Source: Maribacter thermophilus (GTDB lineage Bacteria; Bacteroidota; Bacteroidia; Flavobacteriales; Flavobacteriaceae). Taken from it: DNA of 64,000 nucleotides. Under the pieces are notes generated by a model. The model was not told the DNA's origin. It saw nothing but the letters and a program-made list of their open reading frames with translations, and did no database searches. Below, in pieces: positions 54,212-63,610 of this stretch. Position 1 is the first letter of the stretch; every line of letters starts with the position of its first letter. Location of the stretch: positions 2,380,520-2,444,519 of the forward strand of contig NZ_LDAS01000001.1 in assembly GCF_001020565.1 (NCBI RefSeq), written 5' to 3'. The position numbers and the translations under genes are program-made.

Positions 54212-55984
54212 TTATTCAATAATCCCCATTTTCTTCAATAAAAAGGATGCGTTCATATTTTGACAAACACCTTCTTTGAACTTATAGTCGAAGTGTAGCT
54301 CATCATCAATGATCTCGGCATCAAAATAATGGTTTTTAACCTGTGGAAACTCTTTGGACACTTCACAAAGACTAAGGTCGTGAGTGGCAATAATACCCGT
54401 AGACCTAGACCCTACCAAACGTTCTACAAACTTTCTGGAGCCTTTTGCCTTGTCGATACTATTGGTACCTTTTAAAATTTCATCGAGAACAATAAAATAT
54501 CGATCGTGCTGTATCTGTTCCACTACAAACTTTAACCGCTTCAACTCAGAAAAAAAGTAAGACTCATCATCAGTTAAAGAGTCTGTGGTGCGCATACTGG
54601 TAATTAATTTAATGGGGTTGTATACCATTTGTTTTGCACAGATCGGCAACCCCATATTGGCCATAACTATCTGCAAGGATACCGTTCTTAAAAAAGTGCT
54701 TTTTCCGGCCATATTAGCCCCGGTAATAATTAAAAACTCTTCATTATCAATTTCAAAATCGTTTAGAACACTTTTTTTTGGGTCCAGTAACGGATGCCCC
54801 GCTCCGACAGATTTAATGGTGATTTTTTCTTTCGTAATCTCCGGAAACGAATACTCCGGATGGTTAAAAACAAAGTTGCCTAGACTGCCATAAGCATCAA
54901 AAAACGCAATAACCTCGAACCAATTCTCTACAAAAGCCCCGTGCTTGGCTATCCAATTTTCAATTTTTAGACATGTGTAGAGTCCCCTTAAAAAAAGGCC
55001 GTTACCGAATATGAGATAAACAATATTATTATTTTGGTCCAAACTCCCTAACAGCTTCGAAAACTCTTTTAAGGCCTGTGATGTTTTTTTGCCATCACTT
55101 AAGATCTGCGATTTTTTTTCCTTTAGAAGTTCAGAGGTAAATTCTTTGTCCTCTATCATTCTTAACAACTGATTGTATTGTTGAAATGTAGATTGAACCT
55201 TACCTGCATCGGAAGCTAATTTGGTTATTTTTTTCGTGAAAAAACCGGTAACCAACAAACCGAACATCAACCAGTAAATTAATATGGACTCTTTTACAAA
55301 ACCTAAAAAAAAGGCCGCAAAAAGAGCTACACTAATGCCTGAAAATAGCCAGGGAACAACATTCATAACCTTGGGAACAAAAGGCTTATATGATTTTAAC
55401 CAGTCGGTTATAGTATCGGTGGTTGTTTCGGTAGCTGCCAACGATGCAGTCGCAGAAAAATCTTGTATCCATTGGGGCATGCCCCCCAATTCTCTAATGC
55501 CATCCTGTTTTTTTACTATATCTGTAATGGAATTCTCCTTTAATAGACCGGACAATACTTCACTACCTTGTGGCAGGGTCGTTCTATTTATATACTGATA
55601 AAAAGACCCCTGTCCAAAAAGGTCTATATCTTGACTATAAAAATGCTGATCATCTTTAAATGCCTCGCCTTTTGGCAAATGATGAAAATCTCTATTCAAC
55701 ACCTTTAGCTCGGTCTCATTAATTAGCATTAGTTGCTTTAGCTTGTCCCTTTTGTACTGTAGATCCGAATGTCTGGAAACAAGGTATAGAAACAGGGCTA
55801 TCGCACCTACAATAATAGCAACCATTATTTTAGTATTGGAACTAAAAAAGTAGAGTACCACAATTGCCAATACAAACACAGATAACCTTACCATGCTAGA
55901 AGCGAACAATTGCCCCTTTACTTTTACAAAGCTTTCTTTATGTTTTGCAATTTGTTCTCTATAAAAATTATTTGGGTCTTGCAT
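54212..55984 (-). CDS. MutS-related membrane-anchored ATPase
   Basis: The frame opens at 56035, but the family start is MQDPNNFYREQIAKHKESF at 55984 (590 residues). The C-terminal third is a complete MutS ATPase domain: Walker A GANMAGKST with Lys428, the DDESYFFSELKRLK motif, Walker B YFIVLDEILKGTNS, and the IIATHDLSL His. The N-terminal part differs: membrane helices at about 38-75 and 205-245, and the mismatch-recognition and connector domains of true MutS are absent. It therefore probably does not do standard mismatch repair. It overlaps no gene, with 50 bp to the MmcQ gene upstream. Confidence 0.9.
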   Translation of the reverse strand: MQDPNNFYREQIAKHKESFVKVKGQLFASSMVRLSVFVLAIVVLYFFSSNTKIMVAIIVGAIALFLYLVSRHSDLQYKRDKLKQLMLINETELKVLNRDFHHLPKGEAFKDDQHFYSQDIDLFGQGSFYQYINRTTLPQGSEVLSGLLKENSITDIVKKQDGIRELGGMPQWIQDFSATASLAATETTTDTITDWLKSYKPFVPKVMNVVPWLFSGISVALFAAFFLGFVKESILIYWLMFGLLVTGFFTKKITKLASDAGKVQSTFQQYNQLLRMIEDKEFTSELLKEKKSQILSDGKKTSQALKEFSKLLGSLDQNNNIVYLIFGNGLFLRGLYTCLKIENWIAKHGAFVENWFEVIAFFDAYGSLGNFVFNHPEYSFPEITKEKITIKSVGAGHPLLDPKKSVLNDFEIDNEEFLIITGANMAGKSTFLRTVSLQIVMANMGLPICAKQMVYNPIKLITSMRTTDSLTDDESYFFSELKRLKFVVEQIQHDRYFIVLDEILKGTNSIDKAKGSRKFVERLVGSRSTGIIATHDLSLCEVSKEFPQVKNHYFDAEIIDDELHFDYKFKEGVCQNMNASFLLKKMGIIE

Positions 55985-56034
55985 ACTGCACGGACGAATT
56001 AAACATGAACTTAAGAAGTGTGAATAAAACGGCA

Positions 56035-56391
56035 CTAGAGATTATCCAGTGCCGTCTTTAATTTTTTGGTAAGCTTGGCCACTACCAGATCATACGAATG
56101 GTCCGTTAGCTCTAATATCAGCTTTTCAGGTAGACTTTCTATAAAAAGGGTATTCCAATGGGTTTTACTCATATGGTAACCTGGAATAATGAATCCGTCA
56201 TATTCTTCCCTAAGAGCAATTCCCCTTTCCGGATTACATTTAAGGTTCACTTGCGACGGCATTCTCTCCAGACCCGACAAGGCAAACATTTTGCCCATCA
56301 CCTTAAAGACAAGGGTCTGCTCATCGAAAGGAAATTCTTCGGTCACCCCTTTTTTTTGCAAACAATACTCACGGAAAGTCTCAATATTCAT
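56035..56391 (-). CDS. MmcQ/YjbR family DNA-binding protein
   Basis: A 118-residue soluble protein with the double-wing pattern of YjbR: YCLQKKGVTEEFPF, LVFKVMGKMFAL, VNLKCNPERGIALREEY and the late GYHMSKTHWNTLFIE. Binding to DNA is inferred from the fold, not shown for most members. Part of the tightly packed minus-strand series: 8 bp after the Dabb gene. Confidence 0.9.
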   Translation of the reverse strand: MNIETFREYCLQKKGVTEEFPFDEQTLVFKVMGKMFALSGLERMPSQVNLKCNPERGIALREEYDGFIIPGYHMSKTHWNTLFIESLPEKLILELTDHSYDLVVAKLTKKLKTALDNL

Positions 56392-56399
56392 TATAGAAC

Positions 56400-56792
56400 C
56401 TAAATTCCTTGAGAGTCATAGACGATTACCTTCTCCCACAATGCCTCCGATTCCTTTATAAAAACCTTGTGCGGAGCTTCATCTTGGTACGCCTTTTGTG
56501 CCTCTGCCGAATCAAAGGACAGTATCAAAGAATACGTAAAAGAACCATCTACCACATCTCTAGTGGCTTTAGGCGGGGTGCCTATGAATTTTGTTTTGGC
56601 ATATGCAGAATTGTCCAAAAACTTTTTTAGGGATGTGACAAATGCAGTGCGGTCCGCTTGACTATCTGGATTTTTTAACCAAAAAAACACGGTATGTGAA
56701 AAATTAGAATCAAATTCTTTCATTGTATCTGTAGTTTGCCCAAAGGCCGTTATTGTAAGTGTTAAAAATAGTAAAGTTGTAATAGTTTTCAT
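56400..56792 (-). CDS. secreted stress-responsive alpha/beta barrel (Dabb) domain protein
   Basis: The frame opens at 56831; the signal peptide MKTITTLLFLTLTITAFGQ begins at the ATG at 56792, which I use (130 residues). A Dabb-type ferredoxin-like domain follows: FSHTVFFWLKNPDSQADRTAF and FTYSLILSFDSAEAQKAYQD, ending HKVFIKESEALWEKVIVYD. Such domains are usually dimeric. It is exported, which is unusual compared with the usual cytosolic Dabb proteins. Located 10 bp after DUF4230. Confidence 0.85.
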   Translation of the reverse strand: MKTITTLLFLTLTITAFGQTTDTMKEFDSNFSHTVFFWLKNPDSQADRTAFVTSLKKFLDNSAYAKTKFIGTPPKATRDVVDGSFTYSLILSFDSAEAQKAYQDEAPHKVFIKESEALWEKVIVYDSQGI

Positions 56793-56802
56793 TTTCAATA
56801 AT

Positions 56803-57426
56803 TTAATTTTCCAATAATTTCTTTTGTTCATCGGTAATCTTAAGCGCCGTATAGTCCAATTTCCAACCTATGGTTTCCACTATTTTTTCTATGAGCAATA
56901 CGGTCTGCAGAGCTTCCTTTCTTGCCGTGTCCATAAGGCCACTTTCAGGTATTTTTTCCCTGATATGCTTTTTTGCCTCTTGGTTAAGACTTGTAAGGTC
57001 ATCTGGTGTAAAGCTATTGAAAAAACCGTTCTTTACATCGTAAAATTCCAGTTCAGGTTCTATGGAGAGTACTTCGGGCTCCGGAAAATTGGTAAGAACT
57101 ATTTTTTTCTTTCCATCATCGGCGTGCATAAGAATCTTATTAAGGTCATATCCTATTTGGGCCTTTGCCTTAATGACCACCAATGCCTTCTTTTTGCTAA
57201 TGACCAAGCTTAAAAATCTTTCTTTGGTATTTTCGTATTTATAAATTTCAGCAAAATCACCTTCTACCGAAATCAGTTTGCAAACACTTTTTATTTTTTC
57301 GAGAAGTACCGTAGATTGGTGAGTCGTAATTTCTTTGTTTTGCTTTTTTCTAAAGAATGAAAATAGCCAGTACACTATAATACCCCCCAGAATAAGACCT
57401 AAAAGAACGTCTAGAACGTTATCCAT
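56803..57426 (-). CDS. DUF4230 domain-containing membrane protein
   Basis: A 207-residue protein with an N-terminal membrane anchor (VLLGLILGGIIVYWLFSFF) and the DUF4230 domain (about 45-185). Motifs seen are KSVCKLISVEGDFAEIYKYE, then ALVVIKAKAQIGYDLNKI, and the end region LMDTARKEALQTVLLIEKIV. Function unknown. Its start overlaps the DUF4260 stop by 8 bp. Confidence 0.9.
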   Translation of the reverse strand: MDNVLDVLLGLILGGIIVYWLFSFFRKKQNKEITTHQSTVLLEKIKSVCKLISVEGDFAEIYKYENTKERFLSLVISKKKALVVIKAKAQIGYDLNKILMHADDGKKKIVLTNFPEPEVLSIEPELEFYDVKNGFFNSFTPDDLTSLNQEAKKHIREKIPESGLMDTARKEALQTVLLIEKIVETIGWKLDYTALKITDEQKKLLEN

Positions 57427-57778
57427 TGTTTTTACCTATTTCTCCTAAATGTGTGAATTTAAAACCTTTTTCATATTTAAGGCCATATCCGAACATTCTA
57501 TCCATTGCGGAATGCGAAAATAAGATAACCCCCGCTAACTGAACAATTGGCATTGAAAAATACATTCCAAAAAAGTACAAAAGGATGGCAACACCTTTAT
57601 GGTGGAACAAGTTATAGAGCCCTGCCCCTAATTTATTATTCACCAAATACCCTAGCATGCCTATATCGGGTGTAAGCAACAACACCAATAACAACCACCA
57701 TTGATACCCCAGAAGGCCAAACATAAAAATACCCAGTACGAACATGGCCAGCTCTTCGAGCCTTAATAAATTCTTCAT
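57419..57778 (-). CDS. DUF4260 domain-containing membrane protein
   Basis: A 119-residue inner-membrane protein: LLRLEELAMFVLGIFMFGLLGYQWWLLLVLLLTPDIGMLGY matches DUF4260. A conserved YNLFHHKGVAILLYFFGMYF helix and a Met/Phe/Gly-rich tail (HSAMDRMFGYGLKYEKGFKFTHLG) follow. Function unknown. Two bp after the cyclase gene, overlapping DUF4230 by 8 bp. Confidence 0.88.
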   Translation of the reverse strand: MKNLLRLEELAMFVLGIFMFGLLGYQWWLLLVLLLTPDIGMLGYLVNNKLGAGLYNLFHHKGVAILLYFFGMYFSMPIVQLAGVILFSHSAMDRMFGYGLKYEKGFKFTHLGEIGKNNG

Positions 57779-57780
57779 TT

Positions 57781-58527
57781 TTATTTTATTTGATAGAGAA
57801 CAGGTCTACTAGGGCTGGCATCGTTCTCAAAAGATGCCATCTGCAGGTTTAAAATATACCTACCGTCGGGGATATCGTTGGCTACATAAATAAACTCGGT
57901 TATGGTCGCATCCATTCTAATGGCTCCGGCCGTATTCCAAAATGCCCTATGGGCCAAAAGTGCCCCGTTATCGTTTTCTTTGTCTACCGAAGGCAAGTCT
58001 ATTAACAGGTGTTTTATACCAATATCCACCAAATATTGAGCAGCCTCCTCTAATAAATAAGGCGGGTTGCTATTCGAATATTGTTTAGAAAACTTTGCTG
58101 TCGTGTTCGGCAACGTTCTTATAACCAAGGCTTCCGCTCCAGTAGCTTTTATGGCATTGTCTAATTGATGTTTTGAAATAACAAAATCATCCTGTACTTT
58201 TCCAGGGGCTATGGTAATCACTTCTGCCAAAAAGAAATATTTATCCAAGTTTTGGTTCACTGAATAAAACTCTTGTGTAATGTGACCTACACACTCGGTA
58301 TGGGTACCATGCGCATGCGGATTAAACCAGATATCGTTAAAATTCGTCGATGCACCAGCCTTTACACTTCCCACAAAATCGTGCTCGGTATGTGGGGCGA
58401 TTTTGGGGTGATCAATATACCAGGCATTAACGTTGGACACATCTCCCTTTAGAGGTATAGAAATATCCAAAGGTTTGTTTAAATCTATTTTATATTCTTT
58501 TTGCTTATGTTTTATTGTTGCCTTCAA
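57781..58527 (-). CDS. cyclase / kynurenine formamidase-like metal-dependent hydrolase
   Basis: A 248-residue protein with the cyclase-family metal motif in NPHAHGTHTECVGH, where the family has HxGTHxDxPxH. The second conserved region is LLIDLPSVDKEND, with AHRAFW near. Members hydrolyse N-formylkynurenine or similar amides/lactones; the motif here is a variant (Glu for the usual Asp), so the substrate is open. First gene of the tight small-gene group, 62 bp after hemW. Confidence 0.88.
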   Translation of the reverse strand: MKATIKHKQKEYKIDLNKPLDISIPLKGDVSNVNAWYIDHPKIAPHTEHDFVGSVKAGASTNFNDIWFNPHAHGTHTECVGHITQEFYSVNQNLDKYFFLAEVITIAPGKVQDDFVISKHQLDNAIKATGAEALVIRTLPNTTAKFSKQYSNSNPPYLLEEAAQYLVDIGIKHLLIDLPSVDKENDNGALLAHRAFWNTAGAIRMDATITEFIYVANDIPDGRYILNLQMASFENDASPSRPVLYQIK

Positions 58528-58589
58528 ATTCTTTTAAATATTAATAAAATGATATCTGTAACATATACGTTTTAAATCCGGATACTTTT

Positions 58590-59723
58590 TCATGACAAGT
58601 TAACCATAAACAAATCAGCTGCAATTCCATCTGCTAGAAACTTCCCTTTTTTAGTGGTCAACAACACATTATCCTCTAAAGTTAGTAACTTTTCCGCTAT
58701 ATACTTTTTTGACCGAGAAAGCAGATAGGTCTCGTACTGTGGTCCAAAATCTGAAATGACCCTGTTTATAGACACGCCCCAAATAGTTCTAAGGCCTGTC
58801 ATAACATACTCATTATATTTATCCCTATCAGAGAGCTCCTCGGTTTCCATGGGCAATTCGCCCTTTTCAAGGGCCTTTATATATTTTGGGTTATTATTAA
58901 TGTTCCACCCTCTACGTTGACCATCAAAAGAATGTGCCGAAGGCCCTATTCCCATATACTTTTTTTGTTGCCAATACGCCGAATTGTTCTTTGAAAAATA
59001 GCCAGGCCTACCAAAATTTGAAATTTCGTAACACACATATCCTTCTTTGGTAAGACGATCGTAGAGCTCGTTAAAATGCGCTTGAGCGACCTCATCATCG
59101 GCCGGCTTTACCAATCCTTTTTTTACAAAGGTGGCCAAGGCCGTTTTTGGTTCTACCGTTAGGGCATAGCTAGATATATGACCCACATTAAAGGACAGCG
59201 CTTTTTTTATATTGTGTCGCCAACGGTCTTGGGTCATGTTCGGCATACCATAGATCAGGTCTATAGAGATATTATCGAACTTTTTTGTGGCCATTTCCAA
59301 TACTTTTTCTGCCTGATCGGCCGTATGTGACCTGTTCATAAGCCGTAAGTCTTCTTCAAAAAAAGACTGGATACCTATGCTCAACCTGTTTATAGGGCTA
59401 TTCGCCAATTGATTCAATTTTTCTTCGGATAGATCATCGGGGTTGGCCTCTAAGGTAATTTCGGGGTTTTCGGATACTTGGTAATGTTCATATACCGTTG
59501 CTATTAAACGTTGTATCTCTTGCGGCTCTAAAACGGATGGGGTACCCCCACCAAAATAAATGGTTTCGACCACCTCGTCCTTAAATTCCATTTTTCGAAG
59601 TACCATTTCACAGCACAAGGCGTCGACCATGGCTTCTTTTTTACCCATGGAGGTAGAAAAATGAAAATCACAATAATGACATGCCTGTTTACAAAACGGA
59701 ATATGGATGTAGATACCGCTCAT
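58590..59723 (-). CDS. hemW: radical SAM heme chaperone HemW (coproporphyrinogen III oxidase-like)
   Basis: A 377-residue radical SAM protein. The [4Fe-4S] motif is Cys11-x3-Cys15-x2-Cys18 (FCKQACHYCDF), followed by YFGGGTPSVL, IGIQSF and the C-terminal HemN_C region. Proteins of this short form were long called HemN-like but bind and deliver heme (HemW) and do not oxidise coproporphyrinogen; assignment to HemW rests on length and the absence of the extra HemN N-terminal extension. 11 bp after ruvC. Confidence 0.93.
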   Translation of the reverse strand: MSGIYIHIPFCKQACHYCDFHFSTSMGKKEAMVDALCCEMVLRKMEFKDEVVETIYFGGGTPSVLEPQEIQRLIATVYEHYQVSENPEITLEANPDDLSEEKLNQLANSPINRLSIGIQSFFEEDLRLMNRSHTADQAEKVLEMATKKFDNISIDLIYGMPNMTQDRWRHNIKKALSFNVGHISSYALTVEPKTALATFVKKGLVKPADDEVAQAHFNELYDRLTKEGYVCYEISNFGRPGYFSKNNSAYWQQKKYMGIGPSAHSFDGQRRGWNINNNPKYIKALEKGELPMETEELSDRDKYNEYVMTGLRTIWGVSINRVISDFGPQYETYLLSRSKKYIAEKLLTLEDNVLLTTKKGKFLADGIAADLFMVNLS

Positions 59724-59734
59724 TTAAGTCTTGT

Positions 59735-60289
59735 TTACTTTTTGACCCTTCCCTCGTTCTGTTTTACGAAAGAAGCCCAACCCGAATATGATTTGCCAAC
59801 CTCTATTCTACCTTCGTTATAAAAATGACATACGGCAGCAGCCAACCCATCGGTACTATCCAAATTTTTTGGCAGTGTTTTTAGACCCAAGACGCTTTGC
59901 AACATTTTTGCTACTTGTTCTTTACTGGCATTACCATTGCCGGTAATGGCCATCTTTATTTTTTTCGGCAAATACTCGGTGATGGGTATTTGTCTAGAAA
60001 GCCCTGCGGCCATTGCGACCCCTTGCGCACGCCCCAACTTGAGCATCGACTGCACGTTTTTACCAAAGAAAGGGGCCTCTATAGCTATCTCATCTGGGTG
60101 ATACGTATCTATCAACTCTATGGTCCGTTCAAAAATGAGCTTTAATTTGGTATAGGGGTCGTTATATTTTTGCAATAAAAGCTCGTTCATTTGAACAAAC
60201 TCCATCTTTTTACCGACTACTTTTATCAATCCGAACCCCATTATAGTAGTTCCGGGGTCTATTCCCAATATAATCTTTTCGGTACTCAA
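59735..60289 (-). CDS. ruvC: Holliday junction endonuclease RuvC
   Basis: A 184-residue dimeric nuclease that cuts four-way junctions with RuvAB. The catalytic acids match E. coli D7/E66/D138/D141: Asp11 (GIDPGT), Glu71 (AIEAPFFG), Asp144 and Asp147 (LDSTDGLAAA). The RuvC motif KLGRAQGVAM is at about 84-93. 4 bp after the preceding lipoprotein gene, 11 bp before hemW. Confidence 0.97.
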   Translation of the reverse strand: MSTEKIILGIDPGTTIMGFGLIKVVGKKMEFVQMNELLLQKYNDPYTKLKLIFERTIELIDTYHPDEIAIEAPFFGKNVQSMLKLGRAQGVAMAAGLSRQIPITEYLPKKIKMAITGNGNASKEQVAKMLQSVLGLKTLPKNLDSTDGLAAAVCHFYNEGRIEVGKSYSGWASFVKQNEGRVKK

Positions 60290-60293
60290 ATTT

Positions 60294-60770
60294 CTATTTT
60301 GTATTTAATTGAACCGGCAACTTGAACTTTGTGCTTACCGGCACACCCCTCTTTAATGCAGGGGCGATTTGTGGAATATTTTTTAAGCTTTGTACAATAA
60401 TACCGTCAAGCTCTGGCATCTGTTTCATGATTGAAGCATCTTTACGGATGTCGACCACACTGATTTTTCCTTCCGCATTAATAACAAAGATAACATCTAC
60501 TATAGCGTTTTCATCAGCATCAACGGTAAATTCAAATTCGCTCAAGGTAGCCTCGAAATGACCGGTCAATTTTTGTTCAAAACACTTTTTTTGATTTTCC
60601 TTAGAAGCTGTTTCATCGCAATCTAAAAACAGTGGATAAGAATCTACCGAGTTCCAATCCATCTGCCGTAGCTCCTCATTCACAAGTTCTTGGGTCCTTT
60701 GCTCTCTAGATTCAAAGAGATTACAAGAGGACAATATTAAACAAACAAGTACAAATAAAATGCGTTGCAT
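60294..60770 (-). CDS. TonB C-terminal-like lipoprotein
   Basis: A 158-residue lipoprotein (lipobox LSSCN, Cys16). The mature part resembles TonB_C: VDVIFVINAEGKISVVDIRK, then ELDGIIVQSLKNIPQIAPALKRGVPVSTKFKLPVQLN. It thus has the same kind of domain that is doubled in the M56 protein two genes upstream. An N-terminal Cys pair (CDETASKENQKKCFEQKL) may form a disulfide. Role unknown, perhaps a periplasmic partner of that sensor. Confidence 0.72.
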   Translation of the reverse strand: MQRILFVLVCLILSSCNLFESREQRTQELVNEELRQMDWNSVDSYPLFLDCDETASKENQKKCFEQKLTGHFEATLSEFEFTVDADENAIVDVIFVINAEGKISVVDIRKDASIMKQMPELDGIIVQSLKNIPQIAPALKRGVPVSTKFKLPVQLNTK

Positions 60771-60811
60771 TACACCAAAACTATGGTTGAAATTACAACT
60801 TTTTAAGGAGT

Positions 60812-61954
60812 TTACTCTTCTGTGAAATGTATTTCTGTCTTCAATTCAGAAATACGTTTGGCCACTATTTCGGAAAGATACGGCTGTCTTGTGCCATATT
60901 GGGCTTTAAAACTTTGATAGTATTCCAATTTTTTTTCGGGTTCTGTAGCCAATTGATCGTACACCGTACAAATATTGTAGTACAACAATGGTTCTTCGGG
61001 GTTTTCTTCATGGGCCATTCGATAATACTTAAATGCCGACCGTAGATCTTTTCTTTCTCTGTAAAGACTTGCCAATAGGCTATAGCCTTTGGCAAATATG
61101 GGTCTTTTAACGATCATGGCCTTGTTTATAAAAACTTCGGCACTATCCAATTCCTTATTTTTTCTATACACTTCCGCCAAACCAAAATAAGTATCCGAAT
61201 TTTGGTCGTTTAATTTTAGTAGTTCTTTGTAGGTCTTCTTGGCCTTGCCGAACTCCCAGTTCTTATAATAGCTATAGGCCAGTTTTTCATAAACGTATTC
61301 TTTGTACGCCCCCAACTCCAACACTTTTTCTAACCACGGTATAGCCTCTTCGTACTTATTATCATTAAAATAGACCAAAGCCTTTAAGTTCACAAACCCC
61401 ACATCGTTACTATAAAACTCCAATCCTTTGTTAATGTACAAAAGCGCTTGATCTGGTTGTTTTTTGACCAAAAAGTACTTTCCCAATCGAAATAAGCTTC
61501 GCAAGTGGGTGCTATCTAGTTGCACCGCGTTTTTGTAGGCGACCAAACTACTGGCGGGTTGCCCAGATTCCGTATACGCCTCCCCCAAGTAATAATAAAA
61601 CTCAGGGTTGCCATTACCATTGCTTACAAGTTTGGTAAAAAGCTTGCGTGCCTCGTCAAATAGCCGTGACTTCATATACAATTTGCCCAACTCAAAACTT
61701 GCAATGTGCAACGTGGGATCCATGCCCACAACACTTTCATACTGGGCAATGGCCTTGTCATAATTACCAATGGCACTATACGACCTTGCTATTTGTAATA
61801 GTGCCCGTGTACTACCTATCTTGGAATATTCGTTGATCGCCAAGGTATAGTTACCCGTAGCATAAAGACTATCTGCGGCCATGATACCTGAGGATTGGGC
61901 TTCGCCCTTAAAAAAGCATAATAACACAATTATCCCTTTAACAACCTTCATCAT
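60812..61954 (-). CDS. secreted TPR-repeat protein
   Basis: A 380-residue protein with signal peptide (MMKVVKGIIVLLCFFKGEAQ). At least eight tetratricopeptide repeats follow (for example IGNYDKAIAQYESVVGMDPT, LFDEARKLFTKLVSNGNGNPEFYYYLGEAYTESG, NKYEEAIPWLEKVLELG). A protein-interaction scaffold, probably periplasmic. It starts 6 bp after the M56/TonB_C gene and is likely part of that system. Confidence 0.85.
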   Translation of the reverse strand: MMKVVKGIIVLLCFFKGEAQSSGIMAADSLYATGNYTLAINEYSKIGSTRALLQIARSYSAIGNYDKAIAQYESVVGMDPTLHIASFELGKLYMKSRLFDEARKLFTKLVSNGNGNPEFYYYLGEAYTESGQPASSLVAYKNAVQLDSTHLRSLFRLGKYFLVKKQPDQALLYINKGLEFYSNDVGFVNLKALVYFNDNKYEEAIPWLEKVLELGAYKEYVYEKLAYSYYKNWEFGKAKKTYKELLKLNDQNSDTYFGLAEVYRKNKELDSAEVFINKAMIVKRPIFAKGYSLLASLYRERKDLRSAFKYYRMAHEENPEEPLLYYNICTVYDQLATEPEKKLEYYQSFKAQYGTRQPYLSEIVAKRISELKTEIHFTEE

Positions 61955-61960
61955 ATACGA

Positions 61961-63610
61961 CTATGACAATTTGAATGTTACAGGTATGGAATAGGGTACG
62001 TCCACATTCTTTCCGTCGTAATTGCCCGGGGTCATTTTAGGTAGTTTTTTGATAATGCGCTCTACCTCGTTCTCCAACAACTCATGAGGCCCTCTTTTTC
62101 TGATATTAATAATACTGCCGTCTGCCGAAATCGTAAACATCACACTTACCCTGCCCTGTATGCCTTTTTCCATGGCCTCTTTAGGATAGTTGAAATTTTT
62201 ACTGATATGCCTTTGCATCATCATATTAAAACACGCCCTAGCGTTGCTGTTATCTTCACAACCGGGGAAGACAGGTACATTTTCTACATACGAAAAAGGC
62301 ACCTCTTCCTTGTCTATCCAATAATTTTTCTTGCCAACCTCTGAAGCTACGCCATCCCCCAACCTAAAGGAAATAGGGATAGAATAAACCGTTTTCACGG
62401 GCGCTCCATCGTTTATGCCCGGTTGCATCTGAGGCAATTTACCAATAATGCGCTCTGCCTCATCTTCCAACAAAAAATGTGGCCCTCTTTTTTTAATATC
62501 GCCTACCGATCCATTCTCATCTATGGTAAACATAATATGTACCCTTCCTTGCAGTCCTAATTCTTGTGCATCCTCGGGATATTTGAAATTTTTAGAAATA
62601 TGTTGGTGTAACATGGTGGAGAAACAGGCCTTTTTATCATCGGCATCCTCACAATTGGGAAAAACAGGTGCTTCGTCTATTTCGGCAAAAGATACCGCGT
62701 TCATTACTGTTTTTAATGCCGTGGTCTCTTCTACACCCCCAAGACCTTCCTTTTCATTTTGTTCACATGAAGTATAAAATAACATACCCAATACCAACGG
62801 CACAAGAAGTAAGTACTTTAACTGCCATACTTTTTTTGATTTTGATTTTTGTAACATGACTATTCGTTTTTTGATTAATGATTTTTTAAAAAAATGATTG
62901 ACAAAGGAGATGTTTCCGGATTCGAATACTTGTGACAATAACAAATTATAATGCGCCTTACGTTCGGTTTTTGGCACATGGGCATCTGCAATAAACTCAT
63001 GCAACTCGGTTATTCTGTGTTGATATATGTAGACCAACGGATTAAACCAGCCTACAATGCGCATTAATTCGAAGAACAACAGATCTAACGAATGCCGTTG
63101 TCTTATATGCACCAACTCGTGGGAAACAATTACGTTATATTCCTTTTTTAATACCTCATCGCCCAAGAAAATAGACCTAAAAAAAGAGAAAGCTTCATTA
63201 CTATGGGGCAATACAACTTGGGTAAAATGTTTAAAATGCGTGACCTCTCCCTTTCTTCTTAATTGATATAGACGCCATAGTTTTAGTAAAAACCAGAGAG
63301 TAGCTATTACTATTCCCGTTAAAAAAAACACTTGTTGCCAAGAAACATGCAAGTCGCTATCCATAGTCGTACCTACGGCAACTGGAGATTGTTCTAAACC
63401 CCACAAGAAATCTGAGTAGCCTTGAAAGGTGGCAGGCAACTCTGTACTAAACGCCTCTATTTTCACCCATGGAAGCAACAACGACAATGTATAGGTAACT
63501 ATTAAATATGCCCTGTTCCATTGAAAGAATGTTTCCTTTTTTAGAAAGAAATCATAAATGACCAAGAACAAAAGTTGAAATGCCATGCATTCTAGAACAT
63601 ACTGTATCAT
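61961..63610 (-). CDS. BlaR1-type M56 membrane metallopeptidase with two TonB C-terminal domains
   Basis: A 549-residue sensor/protease. The M56 domain has membrane helices at about 5-23, 34-50 and 92-112, zinc motif HELVH (His164, Glu165, His168), Glu205 (ELHEFIAD) and a fourth helix at about 264-281. Two TonB_C domains follow in tandem: about 313-417 and 443-549, sharing FPxCEDxxxxxACF, QGRV, KKRGPH/RKRGPH and YSIP motifs. Overlaps BlaI by 4 bp (ATGA) and precedes the TPR gene by 6 bp. The TonB_C pair replaces the beta-lactam-binding domain of classic BlaR1. Confidence 0.92.
   Translation of the reverse strand: MIQYVLECMAFQLLFLVIYDFFLKKETFFQWNRAYLIVTYTLSLLLPWVKIEAFSTELPATFQGYSDFLWGLEQSPVAVGTTMDSDLHVSWQQVFFLTGIVIATLWFLLKLWRLYQLRRKGEVTHFKHFTQVVLPHSNEAFSFFRSIFLGDEVLKKEYNVIVSHELVHIRQRHSLDLLFFELMRIVGWFNPLVYIYQHRITELHEFIADAHVPKTERKAHYNLLLSQVFESGNISFVNHFFKKSLIKKRIVMLQKSKSKKVWQLKYLLLVPLVLGMLFYTSCEQNEKEGLGGVEETTALKTVMNAVSFAEIDEAPVFPNCEDADDKKACFSTMLHQHISKNFKYPEDAQELGLQGRVHIMFTIDENGSVGDIKKRGPHFLLEDEAERIIGKLPQMQPGINDGAPVKTVYSIPISFRLGDGVASEVGKKNYWIDKEEVPFSYVENVPVFPGCEDNSNARACFNMMMQRHISKNFNYPKEAMEKGIQGRVSVMFTISADGSIINIRKRGPHELLENEVERIIKKLPKMTPGNYDGKNVDVPYSIPVTFKLS

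Noticed and set aside
60594..60770. Possible extra small gene in front of ruvC
   Set aside because: It is the N-terminal part of the lipoprotein gene at 60294-60770; there is no separate frame.
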